Origin: Nonomuraea aurantiaca
GTDB lineage: Bacteria; Actinomycetota; Actinomycetes; Streptosporangiales; Streptosporangiaceae
Direction: 5' to 3'
Length of the DNA: 64,000 bases
Assembly: GCF_020215705.1 (NCBI RefSeq)
Contig: NZ_JAIWNB010000024.1
Location: forward strand, 63,495-127,494
Below the pieces are notes generated by a model. The model had not been told where the DNA came from, searched no databases, and saw nothing but the letters and a program-made list of their open reading frames with translations. Positions 1 through 8,304 of this stretch are shown here, piece by piece; within the stretch, counting starts at the first letter, position 1, and every line of letters starts with the position of its first letter. The position numbers and the translations under genes are program-made.

Positions 1-551
1 CAATAGGCGCGGCGCGGCGGACGCCAGCTCTGCGGTCCTTGACCGCCCTTGGCGATGTTGGCGGAATGGCTGGTCACCAGCAGTTCGGGGCGGGTGAGGT
101 CGTTGGCGAATGCGCGGCGCCGCGCTTGGCTCCACTTGCTGGCACCGGAGCGCCAGGCGTACGACAACGGCACGACATGGTCGACGTCCACCAGTCTTTC
201 GCTTTTCAGCCGCTTACCGTCGTACGGGCTGTACCAGACGCCCTTGACCGGGTGGCAGGCGGCGTTTCTGCGTACGTGCCGCCCGTCGCGGGCCAGAACC
301 ACCTCACGCGCGTCGCACCTGCCCTTGTGATGCGCCCACCGGGGCAGGAACCGCTGGTGACTGTAACCACGGATGGATAACGGCCTGGCGACCTTCAGCT
401 GGGCCAGCATGCGGCGACCCGTCGTCCCGCCCTCGATCTGCGACCGTTTGCGCACGTCGGCAGCCGCCGGGGGCGTGGCCGGGGCAGCGGTGATCGGGAT
501 GGCCAGAAGGGTGAGTACGGCGACTCCCACCGTCCGCCTCAAGAAGATCAT
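1..551 (-). CDS. Secreted HNH endonuclease family protein (3' end beyond the window)
   Basis: The reading frame starts at an ATG at 551 and stays open to the left edge, so about 183 residues are seen and the C-terminus is missing. The first ~25 residues form a signal peptide: basic MIFLRRT, then a hydrophobic stretch ending near ITAAPATPPAAA. The body has the layout of exported HNH nucleases of the DUF1524/GmrSD type: a Cys pair (GRCDAREV and NAACHPV), WYSPYDGK, then the catalytic-type VDVDHVVPLSYAW and the later LLVTSHSANIAKGG. The DH is the general-base/metal pair and the downstream Asn and His complete the beta-beta-alpha metal site. The likely role is extracellular nucleic acid degradation. 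The family call is firm; substrate and physiological role are not known. Confidence 0.85.
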   Translation of the reverse strand, partial: MIFLRRTVGVAVLTLLAIPITAAPATPPAAADVRKRSQIEGGTTGRRMLAQLKVARPLSIRGYSHQRFLPRWAHHKGRCDAREVVLARDGRHVRRNAACHPVKGVWYSPYDGKRLKSERLVDVDHVVPLSYAWRSGASKWSQARRRAFANDLTRPELLVTSHSANIAKGGQGPQSWRPPRRAY

Positions 552-657
552 GCTTCTACCCTTACCAGCTGCTCCCGCTGACCGCGATATTCACGGCGGT
601 GACGCTACGGGTACGCGCGCCGGTGCGGTTGGGCCACCGCTCGCTACGTCGCCCGGT

Positions 658-1086
658 TTAGTAGATGCGGTACTTGCGGCCGCAGTTGTCGAACTTGCCC
701 GCCCAGCAGGTGAACGTGTACACCTTCTTGATCCCCCGCCCGCTCCAGCGGCCGACGACCTCGCCGTCCCACGAGCGGTTGAACTTGTGCCAGCTGCCGT
801 TCTGGTAGTACTCGAACCACACCCAGCCCTTCTTGCCGCCGACCTTGTCCACCCCGTGCCACGTCGTGAAGACCTTGCCACCGCTCTTCCACGTCTTGCC
901 GAACGTGTACGCCTTGCGGTCACTGGAGAAGAACTTGCCCCAGGTCACCGTGAAGTTGGTCGCGCTCGCGGTCGCGCTCCCGGCGGTGGTCGTGGCCTGG
1001 GTGGTCGCCTGGGCGGCCGGGCTGAGAGCGATACCGGTGAAGGCCATCGAGCCGGCCAGAGCCGCGATCGCAAAGGTCTTACGCAT
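658..1086 (-). CDS. Small secreted aromatic-rich protein of unknown function
   Basis: 142 residues from the ATG at 1086, which follows a strong GGGAGGAA ribosome site; an upstream in-frame start at 1215 lacks one. A classic signal peptide (MRKTFAIAALAGSMAFTGIAL, cleavage near PAAQATT) is followed by a Thr/Ala-rich linker. The mature ~95 residues are rich in Trp, Tyr, Phe, Lys and Gly, for example GKKGWVWFEYYQNG and KVYTFTCWAGKFDNCGRKY. Two Cys near the C-terminus could form a disulfide. The pattern resembles small secreted beta-rich actinomycete proteins, but I recognise no family. It lies between the secreted nuclease and the penicillin-binding protein on the same strand, with gaps that argue against an operon. 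Confidence 0.8.
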   Translation of the reverse strand: MRKTFAIAALAGSMAFTGIALSPAAQATTQATTTAGSATASATNFTVTWGKFFSSDRKAYTFGKTWKSGGKVFTTWHGVDKVGGKKGWVWFEYYQNGSWHKFNRSWDGEVVGRWSGRGIKKVYTFTCWAGKFDNCGRKYRIY

Positions 1087-1291
1087 TGGGTTCCTCCCCC
1101 TTGTTCGGTGCTGCCGGGTTCGTCCGGTAGGACAGACATTAGGGAGACGGCCAGCGATCAATTGTGGAGAAATCCACACATCCAAGGTGATCAGCACCAC
1201 ACGCGCGCGGGACATCCAACCAGGGGTTTCGCGCGAACGCCCGCCGCGAACGCCCGCCGCGAACGCCCGCTGCGGGCCTGCGCGATGCCTT

Positions 1292-3403
1292 TCAGGGGTC
1301 CGGCGTGCTGTCGTCCTCGGCCGGCGTCGATGCGGGCCGGCAACCCTGGGAGCACCCCTCGAATCGCGCGGTGTCGATGGGGGAGAACGACGTCGGGGGC
1401 ACGCCCGTCAACGCGCCGATCATCGTGTCCTTCCAGATCGGCCCGGGAAGGGTGGCACCCGCCACCATCCCGTAGTACCGCCCGCCGATCGTCACCCCGG
1501 TCAGCTTGTGCTTCTGGGAGCCGCGCGGGTCCCCGATGCTCACCGCCGCCGCCAGGTCCGGGGTGAACCCGGCGAACCACGCCGAAGCGTAGTCATCGGT
1601 GGTGCCGGTCTTGCCCGCCGCGTCCCGCCCGATGCCCCCGACCTCGCGCATCGTGCCCTTGGTGAGCACGCCGGACAGCACCTCGGCCGTCGCGTCGGCG
1701 ATCGCGGGGTCGAGCGCCTGACGGCACTTCGGCCGGTACCGGGTGGCCTTGCCGTCGCGGTCGGTGACCCGGGTGATCGCCGTCGGCGCGCAGTACTTGC
1801 CGCGTGCCGCGATCGCCGCGTACGCGTTGGCCACGGTCACCGGGTCCATCTCGTTGATGCCGAGCGTGAACGTCTCGTACTCCTGCAGCTTCCGCCCGTC
1901 CGCGCGGCGGATGCCCAGTGACTTGGCCGTGGTGACCGTCTCGCAGAGCCCGGCCCGCCGCTCGAGTTCCATGAAGAAGGTGTTCACCGAGGCCCAGGTG
2001 CCGGTCCGCAGCGTCTTCCACCCCGGGGAGCCTTCGTCGTTGGTGACGGTGTGCGTCGGGTCGCCGATGTTCTCGCCCTTGCAGTTCTTGAACGTCGAAT
2101 AGGCCGGGGCCCGGTATCCGGCGCCCGCGCTCAGGCCGTCGTCGAGCTTCATGCCATTCTTCAGCGCGCTGATCAGGGTAAAGGTCTTGAACGTGGAGCC
2201 GGCCTGGAATCCGGCGCCGCCGCCGTGCACCGCGTCCGCGACGAGGTTGTAGGAGATCTCGTTCCTGGCGCGGTCGCCGCCGTACGGCCTGCTCGCGGCC
2301 ATGGCCCTGATCGCTCCGGTGCCCGGCTGGACCAGTGCCTCGGCGGCCACGGGATCGTCGGAGGCGTGCACGTACTTCTTGATCGCCCGATCCGCGGCCC
2401 TCTGCATGACGGGGTCGATCGTGGTCCTGATCGTCAGGCCGCCGCGGTTGAGCATCGCCAGGCGTGCTGCGGCGGTCTTGCCGAAGTCGGGGTTGCTGAG
2501 GATCTCCTGCCGGACATACAGGCAGAAGTACGGGTATTTGCTGGATTCGCAGCCGCCGGGGAGCTTGGTGCCCTTGTAGCCGAGTTTGGTGGCCTTCGCC
2601 GCGGCCGCGTCGGCCGGAGTGATCTTGCCCAGCTCGGCCATCCGGTTCAGCACGACGTTACGGCGGTTCAGCAGCCTCTCGCGGTGCTTCTTGTCGATGT
2701 TCGGGTCGGTGGCGTTCGGGTCCTGTACGGCGCCCGCCAGCGTCGCCGCCTGTGGCAGGGTGAGCCGGGCGGCCTTGACGCCGAAGAAGCGCTTGGCCGC
2801 CGCCTCGACACCGTAGGCGCCAGCCCCGAAGTACGCGATGTTCAGATATTTCCCGAGGATCTGGTCTTTGGTGTACTTCTCCTCGACCCCCATGGCGTAC
2901 CGCAGCTCGTTCAGCTTGCGCGCGTAGCTGGCCTCGAGGGCCGCGTTCCGTTCCGCGTCGGTGTCGGCGGAGTTGAGCAGCACCTGCTTGACGTACTGCT
3001 GGGTGATGCTGGAGCCGCCCTGACTCACCTTGCCCGCCCGCAGGTTCTTGGCCAGCGCCCGTACGGTGCCCTCGATGTCGATCGCGCCGTGCTCGTAGAA
3101 GCGGTAGTCCTCGATCGCGACGATCGCCGTCTTCATGACCTCGGCGATCTGGTCGAGGCCGACGACCTCCCGATACTCCTCGTAGAAGCGCGCGATCTCG
3201 CTCCCCTTGGCGTCCTGCACGATCGTGACCTCGGCCGGCGGCGGCTCGACCAGGGCGACCGGCTTGAGCTCCGCCTCGCCCACCGCCGACGCGAACCCGA
3301 GCGCCGCACCCCCCACGGCCGGCACCGCGATCCCCGCCACGAGCACACCCGCGGCCACCCCTGCGGCAGTGAGCCGTACGATCTTCGTCCCCCGACGCGC
3401 CAT
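1292..3403 (-). CDS. Class A penicillin-binding protein (transglycosylase/transpeptidase)
   Basis: 703 residues. It polymerises lipid II and cross-links peptidoglycan at the outer face of the membrane. An N-terminal anchor (residues ~10-38) precedes a GT51 transglycosylase domain with the catalytic Glu in EDYRFYEHGAID (98-109) and GGSSITQQ (129-136). The transpeptidase domain carries S403-TF-K406 (SxxK), S472-V-N474 (SxN) and K598-T-G. All catalytic motifs are intact and length is normal for actinobacterial PonA-type enzymes. The C-terminal ~25 residues are an acidic/Pro tail without a PASTA domain. A GAGAGG ribosome site precedes the ATG. Two palindromes lie in the upstream region. Confidence 0.95.
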   Translation of the reverse strand: MARRGTKIVRLTAAGVAAGVLVAGIAVPAVGGAALGFASAVGEAELKPVALVEPPPAEVTIVQDAKGSEIARFYEEYREVVGLDQIAEVMKTAIVAIEDYRFYEHGAIDIEGTVRALAKNLRAGKVSQGGSSITQQYVKQVLLNSADTDAERNAALEASYARKLNELRYAMGVEEKYTKDQILGKYLNIAYFGAGAYGVEAAAKRFFGVKAARLTLPQAATLAGAVQDPNATDPNIDKKHRERLLNRRNVVLNRMAELGKITPADAAAAKATKLGYKGTKLPGGCESSKYPYFCLYVRQEILSNPDFGKTAAARLAMLNRGGLTIRTTIDPVMQRAADRAIKKYVHASDDPVAAEALVQPGTGAIRAMAASRPYGGDRARNEISYNLVADAVHGGGAGFQAGSTFKTFTLISALKNGMKLDDGLSAGAGYRAPAYSTFKNCKGENIGDPTHTVTNDEGSPGWKTLRTGTWASVNTFFMELERRAGLCETVTTAKSLGIRRADGRKLQEYETFTLGINEMDPVTVANAYAAIAARGKYCAPTAITRVTDRDGKATRYRPKCRQALDPAIADATAEVLSGVLTKGTMREVGGIGRDAAGKTGTTDDYASAWFAGFTPDLAAAVSIGDPRGSQKHKLTGVTIGGRYYGMVAGATLPGPIWKDTMIGALTGVPPTSFSPIDTARFEGCSQGCRPASTPAEDDSTPDP

Positions 3404-3438
3404 CCGAGCCTCTCTTGGTCAGCAGAGGTCAGGAGCAA

Positions 3439-3473
3439 ATCAGAACTGATCTGACGATGTCTAATAGCGCTAT
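3439..3473 (-). promoter_or_regulatory. Two palindromes upstream of the penicillin-binding protein gene
   Basis: ATCAG-AA-CTGAT (3439-3450) and the perfect 10-mer ATAGCGCTAT (3464-3473) sit 36-70 bases upstream of the ATG at 3403, in an AT-richer stretch. Position and symmetry suit operator sites or a promoter, but no regulator is identified. Confidence 0.35.
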
Positions 3474-3511
3474 ACGTACGAGATCAATATCCGATTCTGT
3501 ATGAACCCTGG

Positions 3512-3892
3512 TCAAAGGGCAGGCTGACGAAGGGCCAGGCGCTCGTCGAGGTGCTCCAGGCTGGGCAGGAACCAGACGTGGTCACCCTGGTTCGTCTCAT
3601 GAACGAAGTCGCGCAAGGCCGAGCTCGCCGCCGTGTGCCGGGAGATGTCCCCCAGGATCACCAGAAGCAGCCGGTACGTCGTGAACTTCTGCATGATGTC
3701 ACCCGCGATCCGGGTGCGGAGCTGGAAGAAGGCGTCGTCGAGTCGTTCCGCCGGAATGACGATCACCTCGGCGCGCTGCCCCCACGCCTCACCCACCAGA
3801 TCGGTGGCGGCGCGTTCGTCCTTAATCGGTTCGCCATTAGGGGAGCACGAGAGAACACGGAATCCCTGAACAAGGGAAAGCGTTTCAGCCAT
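3512..3892 (-). CDS. DUF4180 domain-containing protein
   Basis: 126 residues from the ATG at 3892. An earlier GTG at 3940 would add a Lys/Phe-rich stretch that does not look like the family. The sequence matches the DUF4180 pattern I know: a short beta-rich start ending in SCSPNGEPI, then TDLVGEAWGQRAEVIVIP, ERLDDAFFQLRTRIAGDI, QKFTTYRLLLVILGDIS, and SALRDFVHETNQGDHVWF near the end. The molecular function of this family is unknown. It stands alone, about 300 bases from the ACT gene upstream on the same strand. Confidence 0.85.
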   Translation of the reverse strand: MAETLSLVQGFRVLSCSPNGEPIKDERAATDLVGEAWGQRAEVIVIPAERLDDAFFQLRTRIAGDIMQKFTTYRLLLVILGDISRHTAASSALRDFVHETNQGDHVWFLPSLEHLDERLALRQPAL

Positions 3893-4196
3893 GAAAGTAT
3901 CCGCTCTTTTTGAGAAGGGGAGAAAATAAAAAATGCGCACGCGGTCATTCGGCTATGCGGCGAGAAACCGCCGGTGGGGCGGTGTGTGAGGGAGGTTGCG
4001 CGTCAGGCGCGACAACAGGACGAAGCGGCCGGATCGCAGGCGGAGCAGACCATCATGGCCGCTACTTTCCTGCCCATCGTCCGGCTCCTGACCTTCGTCT
4101 TCAGACGGTCGGTGAATTCACGCCTGGTCGTCATTTTCCAAAATGACAATAGCGGCGGGTATCGGCGACGTCAATCAGCGCGACTCGTGACGAGGA
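3893..4196. other. 304-base spacer with two AT-rich palindromes
   Basis: No convincing gene is present. GTGAATTCAC (4112-4121) and the perfect 18-mer GTCATTTTCCAAAATGAC (4130-4147) lie close together. They are 9 bases apart, within an otherwise GC-rich spacer. They could be a stem-loop after the ACT gene (minus strand) or operators for the DUF4180 gene, whose start is ~240 bases downstream. There is no U-tract after the hairpin, so an intrinsic terminator of the usual form is not supported. Confidence 0.45.
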
Positions 4197-4586
4197 TCAG
4201 CGCCTGCTTTCGAGGACCGACTCCGCGTTCGCCATGTCGTCGGTGGCGATGACGATCCGTACACCGCCGAAGGTCGTGTAGGCGAGGTCGATGTTGACGT
4301 TGGCGTCGGCGAGCTGCCGGGTCAGGTCGCCGAGCGCGCCCGGCCGGTCGTCCATGTCCGCCACGACTACGGGACGTTCGTCGGCGATCCCCATCCCGGC
4401 GCCTTCGAACGCCTGCCGGCAGCCGGCGGCGGCCTCGTCATCTACGAGCACGTGTACGACGCCCTTGCCCTCTCCGGTGAAAGCCGCGAGACCCTGGATG
4501 TTCACGCCCGCCTCGCCGGCGACCCTGCCGAGACGGGCCAGCTCACCCGGCTGATCATTGAGGATCACAGCAATATCTGTTGGCAT
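4197..4586 (-). CDS. Tandem ACT-domain protein
   Basis: 129 residues forming two ACT folds: residues ~3-60 (IAVILNDQPGELARLGRVAG, NIQGLAAF) and ~70-129 (VVADMDDRPGALGDLTRQLA, NVNIDLAYTTFGG). ACT repeats bind amino acids or other small ligands and usually act as regulatory modules. No catalytic or DNA-binding domain is attached, so this is a stand-alone ligand sensor. It is isolated between DUF4180 and the divergent P450. Target and ligand cannot be read from sequence. Confidence 0.88.
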   Translation of the reverse strand: MPTDIAVILNDQPGELARLGRVAGEAGVNIQGLAAFTGEGKGVVHVLVDDEAAAGCRQAFEGAGMGIADERPVVVADMDDRPGALGDLTRQLADANVNIDLAYTTFGGVRIVIATDDMANAESVLESRR

Positions 4587-4731
4587 CGTCCGCCGATCCT
4601 CTCGCTAGACCTCAAATGCGACAACGCACATGTGAAGCGACATTAATGAGGAAATTTCCCACTAAACGGCAACGTATTGAGCCTTTGGGCAAAGCTTGTC
4701 CGGCGCATATCCCACCCGCGACCATAGGCAC

Positions 4732-6018
4732 GTGAACCTACAGGCCTTCTACCGCGACCCGTACCCCGTCTACACCGAGGCTCGCCGGGCTCAAGGGCTT
4801 ACCTTCGTACCGGAGCTGGACGCCTGGCTGGTGAGCAGGCGCGAAGACGTACGCGAGGTGCTGGGCAAGCCTGAGCAGTTCTCGTCGGCGGGCGCGTTAC
4901 GGCCCGACCACCTGCCGAGCAAGGCCGCGCTCTCGGTGCTGAGCCAGGGGTTCGGCGGAGCGCGGACGGTGCTCGGCGCCGATGGCGACGCGCACCGGCG
5001 CCTGCGCCGGCCCCTCGTCAGAGGGCTGTCGCACGCCAAGGTGGCCGCCGCGCTGCCGTTCGTCACCGAGCGGGCCGAGGCGCTCATCGGCTCCTTCGCC
5101 GGCGACGGTCAGGTCGAGTGGATGGACGCGTACGCCAGGCCGCTGCCCGCCGCCGTGATCGGCCATCTGGTCGGCCTGGACCCCGCCGACATACCCGGCG
5201 CGATCCGCGGGGTGCAGGGAGCGGAGACGCTGGTGTTCACCGAGCTGACGGAGACCGAGCAGGTCGCGGTCGCGGAGGAGATCGTGGACACGCAGCGGCT
5301 GCTCGACGGCTACGCCCGCGCGCGGCGGAGGGATCCACGTGACGACCTGTTCACGGAGGTGGTCCGCGACCTGGCCCCCGGATCCGAGGACCTCACGCTC
5401 GACCAGCGCAAGGAGATCGTGTCCAATGTCCAGAACCTGCTGCTGGCCGGCCACCTGACGACGACCGCGCTGCTCGGCACCGTGGTGCTGAACCTGCTGC
5501 GCGATCGCCGCCAGTGGGAACTGCTCTGCGAGCAGCCGCGGCTCGTCACCGCGGCCATCGAGGAGGCGCTCCGGTTCGAGGCACCGGTCCAGGGCTTCCG
5601 GCGTACGGTCACCACCACGGTGACGCTGAGCGGCACCGAGCTGCACGAGGGCGACGTGGTCTTCGTGTCCTTCGCCTCAGCCGGCCGCGACGCTGACGCC
5701 GGCGCGCGGGTGGACAGCGGCGTGCGGGCGGACGGCGAGGTGCGGGCGGACGGCGAGGTGCGGGCGGACGGCGACGTACGGGCGGATGCCGAGGTGCGGG
5801 TGGACGAGTTCGACATCGGCCGGGAAGCCTTCCGTCACCTGTCCTTCGGACACGGTCCACACGGGTGCCCAGGCTCGCAACTCGCCAAGGAGCAGGTCCG
5901 GATATCCCTGGAAATCCTGATTCGCGAACTCCCCGGCCTGCGCCTGGCCCACCCCGACATCACGATGGCCCCCACCCTCATCCACCGCTCTCCCGAGACG
6001 CTCTTCCTCACCTGGTAG
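4732..6018 (+). CDS. Cytochrome P450 with an in-frame 18-base tandem repeat
   Basis: 428 residues from the GTG at 4732 (NLQAFYRDPYPVYTEAR is the usual P450 start); a TTG at 4696 would add 12 residues. It shows the I-helix oxygen-activation motif LLLAGHLTTTALLG (~236-249), the K-helix ExxR in EEALRF (~277), and the haem loop FGHGPHGCPG with ligand Cys379. Between the SFASAGRDAD strand and FDIGREAF the protein carries a VRADGE-type repeat (residues ~325-359) where P450s normally have a short PDPDRFDI loop. The electron partner is not encoded nearby and the substrate is unknown. Bacterial soluble class I type. Confidence 0.93.
   Translation: MNLQAFYRDPYPVYTEARRAQGLTFVPELDAWLVSRREDVREVLGKPEQFSSAGALRPDHLPSKAALSVLSQGFGGARTVLGADGDAHRRLRRPLVRGLSHAKVAAALPFVTERAEALIGSFAGDGQVEWMDAYARPLPAAVIGHLVGLDPADIPGAIRGVQGAETLVFTELTETEQVAVAEEIVDTQRLLDGYARARRRDPRDDLFTEVVRDLAPGSEDLTLDQRKEIVSNVQNLLLAGHLTTTALLGTVVLNLLRDRRQWELLCEQPRLVTAAIEEALRFEAPVQGFRRTVTTTVTLSGTELHEGDVVFVSFASAGRDADAGARVDSGVRADGEVRADGEVRADGDVRADAEVRVDEFDIGREAFRHLSFGHGPHGCPGSQLAKEQVRISLEILIRELPGLRLAHPDITMAPTLIHRSPETLFLTW
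5704..5808 (+). repeat. 18-base minisatellite inside the P450 gene
   Basis: Consecutive 18-base units start at 5704, 5722, 5740, 5758 and 5776, with a partial unit at 5794. The core unit is GTGCGGGCGGACGGCGAG, encoding VRADGE. Units 2 and 3 are identical and the outer ones have diverged, as expected for expansion by slippage. The period is a multiple of three, so the frame is kept. Confidence 0.95.
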
Positions 6019-6184
6019 CGGGCCGGTCAGGAAGGCAGGTCCCACCAATGGGAGCCGGGGGAAGGTCGGCGTAGGGCTCGCCTGGCGCGGCGGGGCGGCC
6101 GATCCCGAAGAGCATTACCGGTGTCTGGACGCCACCTTCACCGGGTGAGCACCCACCGCGGGCGGTTCCGACCATGATGGATCT

Positions 6185-7327
6185 ATGGGTTCAGCCGACG
6201 AAGAGACATTGCGTGCACAAGCCGAAGCCGGCGACCTGGAGGCGATGATCGCCCTGTGGCTGGCGTTACGGCATGGGCCGCGGGCCGGCGAGGGCGACGC
6301 CTGGGTGAGACGGGCGGTGGAGGCGGGTTCCACCGAGGCCATGCGCAGGCTCGGCGCGTGGTGTGGTCGGCACGATCCCGCCGAGCAGGAGCGGCTGTAC
6401 CTCCGTGCCGCCGAGGCGGGGGACCGTAGGGCGTTCTCGCTGCTCGCGCACTTCTACGACAAGCAGGGGCGGCGGTCTGAGGAGGAGATCTGGCTGCGTC
6501 GCGCCACCGAACGCGGGTTTGACTGGTCACTGAGTTCGAGGCTCGCCCTCCTCCTGGCGATACGCGGTGCCGACGATGAAGCGTGGGAGGTCTGCCTGCG
6601 GTCCGACGACCCGGGCGGCGAGGTCCACCAGCTCGCCGTGTCGCTCTCGGAGGAGGGGCTGCAGGAGGCGGCCGACCGGTGGATGCGGGACGCGTACGAT
6701 CTCGGCTCTGGATCGGCGGCGGTGTATTACGCCGAGCGGCAGGAACGCGACGGTGACCTGGCAGGCGCGGAGCGGCTCTACCGTGAGGCCGGATCCGCCC
6801 GGTCGCTGGGCGAGTTCTTCGAGCGGCGGGGCCGCGTGGCCGAGGCCCGGTCGCTGCTGGAGCAGAGGGGCGACAGCGAGGAGTACGCGGCGTTCCTTGA
6901 TCGCCATGGTGATTCCGGCGAGGCCGCCGCGATGCGGGACAGGATCCGGCGGGACAGACCTGAGGTCGCCGAATTCGAGGAGTGGGTGACGGTCGTCGCC
7001 ACGGTCGTGACGGCGTCCGCGCTGGTGCCGTTCGTGGAGGCGCTGATCGGCCGCGTGGCCGAGGACACCTACGACGGAGTACGTAGCAAGCTACGCAAGC
7101 TCGCGCGCAAGCTCGCCAAGGGTGACGAACCCGCAGAGAGCACATTGATCGTGGTCAGCGATCCCGACTCCCGTCTGCGCCTGCACATGCGTACCGACGC
7201 GACGGACGAGGCGCTGGCCGCGCTTCGCGACGTCGATCTCAGCGGCCCGCGCGGTGCGCTTCGATGGAATCCGGAAACGCGCACGTGGGAGCACCGACAT
7301 GGCCGAGACATAGGAAAGGCTGAATAG
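6185..7327 (+). CDS. Sel1/TPR-repeat protein with hydrophobic C-terminal module
   Basis: 380 residues. Residues ~5-255 are helical repeats of Sel1/TPR type (AEAGDLEAMIAL, AVEAGSTEAMRRLGAW, AAEAGDRRAFSLLAHFY, EAGSARSLGEFFERRG). Residues ~268-289 are a hydrophobic segment (VTVVATVVTASALVPFVEAL) followed by AEDTYDGVRSKLRKL. The last ~60 residues form a small alpha/beta tail that ends in RWNPETRTWEH. I have the impression that such hydrophobic-plus-tail C-termini recur in actinobacterial repeat proteins of unknown role; this is recollection, not a search. It could be a scaffold or a membrane-acting effector. Stand-alone gene. Confidence 0.75.
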   Translation: MGSADEETLRAQAEAGDLEAMIALWLALRHGPRAGEGDAWVRRAVEAGSTEAMRRLGAWCGRHDPAEQERLYLRAAEAGDRRAFSLLAHFYDKQGRRSEEEIWLRRATERGFDWSLSSRLALLLAIRGADDEAWEVCLRSDDPGGEVHQLAVSLSEEGLQEAADRWMRDAYDLGSGSAAVYYAERQERDGDLAGAERLYREAGSARSLGEFFERRGRVAEARSLLEQRGDSEEYAAFLDRHGDSGEAAAMRDRIRRDRPEVAEFEEWVTVVATVVTASALVPFVEALIGRVAEDTYDGVRSKLRKLARKLAKGDEPAESTLIVVSDPDSRLRLHMRTDATDEALAALRDVDLSGPRGALRWNPETRTWEHRHGRDIGKAE

Positions 7328-7456
7328 GAGGCTCATCTCTGGGCGATGCGGCTCGCCGACCTTGGGGCGCAGCTCACCCTGCGCACCGCGTGGATGATCC
7401 TCGGCGAGTGGATCCTCCTGACGAGGCGCCCGGAAGTCGCGCCGGGAGAAAGATCC

Positions 7457-8296
7457 ATGGTGCCCGATGATGGAGGGGCAGGTGTGGACAGCGCGGGAGG
7501 TTTCGTGGAACTCGGGTTGAGGGACAAGGTCGCCGTCATCACCGGGGGCAGCTCCGGGATCGGCCTGGCCGTGGCGCAGGGGCTCGCCGCCGAGGGCGCG
7601 CAGCTCGTGCTCGCCGCCCGCGCCGGCGACCGTCTGGAGGAGGCGGCGCGCGGCATCCGCGAAGCCCACGGTGTACGGGTGGTGCCCGTCCCGTGTGACG
7701 TGGCGACCGCGGAGGGCACCGCGACGCTGATCGAGGCGGCCGAAGACGGCTTCGAGGGCGCGGACATCCTGGTCAACAACGCCGGAGCCGGGTCCAACGA
7801 GACCATACTCGAGGCCCCGGACGAGAAGTGGCAGGCGTACTGGGACCTGCACGTCATGGCGGCGGTACGGCTGGCCCGCGGCCTCGTGCCCGGCATGCGG
7901 CGGCGCGGCGGCGGGGTGATCCTGCACAACGCGTCGATCTGCGCCGTGCAGCCACTCTGGTACGAACCCATCTACAACGTGACCAAGGCCGCGCTGATGA
8001 TGTTCTCCAAGACGCTGTCGACGGAGGTCATCGACCACAACATCCGGGTGAACTGCGTCAACCCCGGCCTGGTCCTCACCCCCGACTGGGTGAAGACCGC
8101 CAAGCAGCTGACCGCGGACAGCGGCGGGGACTGGCAGGCGCACCTCGACGAGGTCGCGCGGGAGCACGCGCCGATCAAGCGGTTCGCCACCCCGGAGGAG
8201 GTCGCGGACTTCATGGTCTTCCTGTGCTCGGAGCGGGCCGGCTATTCGGTGGGCTCCACGTACTTCGTCGACGGCGGGATGCTCAAGACGGTGTGA
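7457..8296 (+). CDS. SDR family oxidoreductase
   Basis: 279 residues from the ATG at 7457, preceded by GGGAGAAAG at good spacing; a GTG at 7505 is an alternative 16 residues in. Classical short-chain dehydrogenase: TGGSSGIG cofactor loop, NNAG, a Ser in HNASICA, YNVTK catalytic Tyr/Lys, and the C-terminal GSTYFVDGGMLKTV typical of FabG-like enzymes. It converges with the acyl dehydratase gene 8 bases away, a pairing that fits fatty-acyl or polyketide-type beta-hydroxyacyl chemistry, but they are not co-transcribed. Substrate unknown. Confidence 0.9.
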   Translation: MVPDDGGAGVDSAGGFVELGLRDKVAVITGGSSGIGLAVAQGLAAEGAQLVLAARAGDRLEEAARGIREAHGVRVVPVPCDVATAEGTATLIEAAEDGFEGADILVNNAGAGSNETILEAPDEKWQAYWDLHVMAAVRLARGLVPGMRRRGGGVILHNASICAVQPLWYEPIYNVTKAALMMFSKTLSTEVIDHNIRVNCVNPGLVLTPDWVKTAKQLTADSGGDWQAHLDEVAREHAPIKRFATPEEVADFMVFLCSERAGYSVGSTYFVDGGMLKTV

Positions 8297-8304
8297 GCCG
8301 GGGG

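Noticed and set aside
373..1566. Plus-strand open frames of 362-397 codons over 0.4-1.9 kb
   Set aside because: They are Arg/Pro/Ala-rich antisense shadows of the secreted protein and penicillin-binding protein genes, which have clear motifs and ribosome sites.
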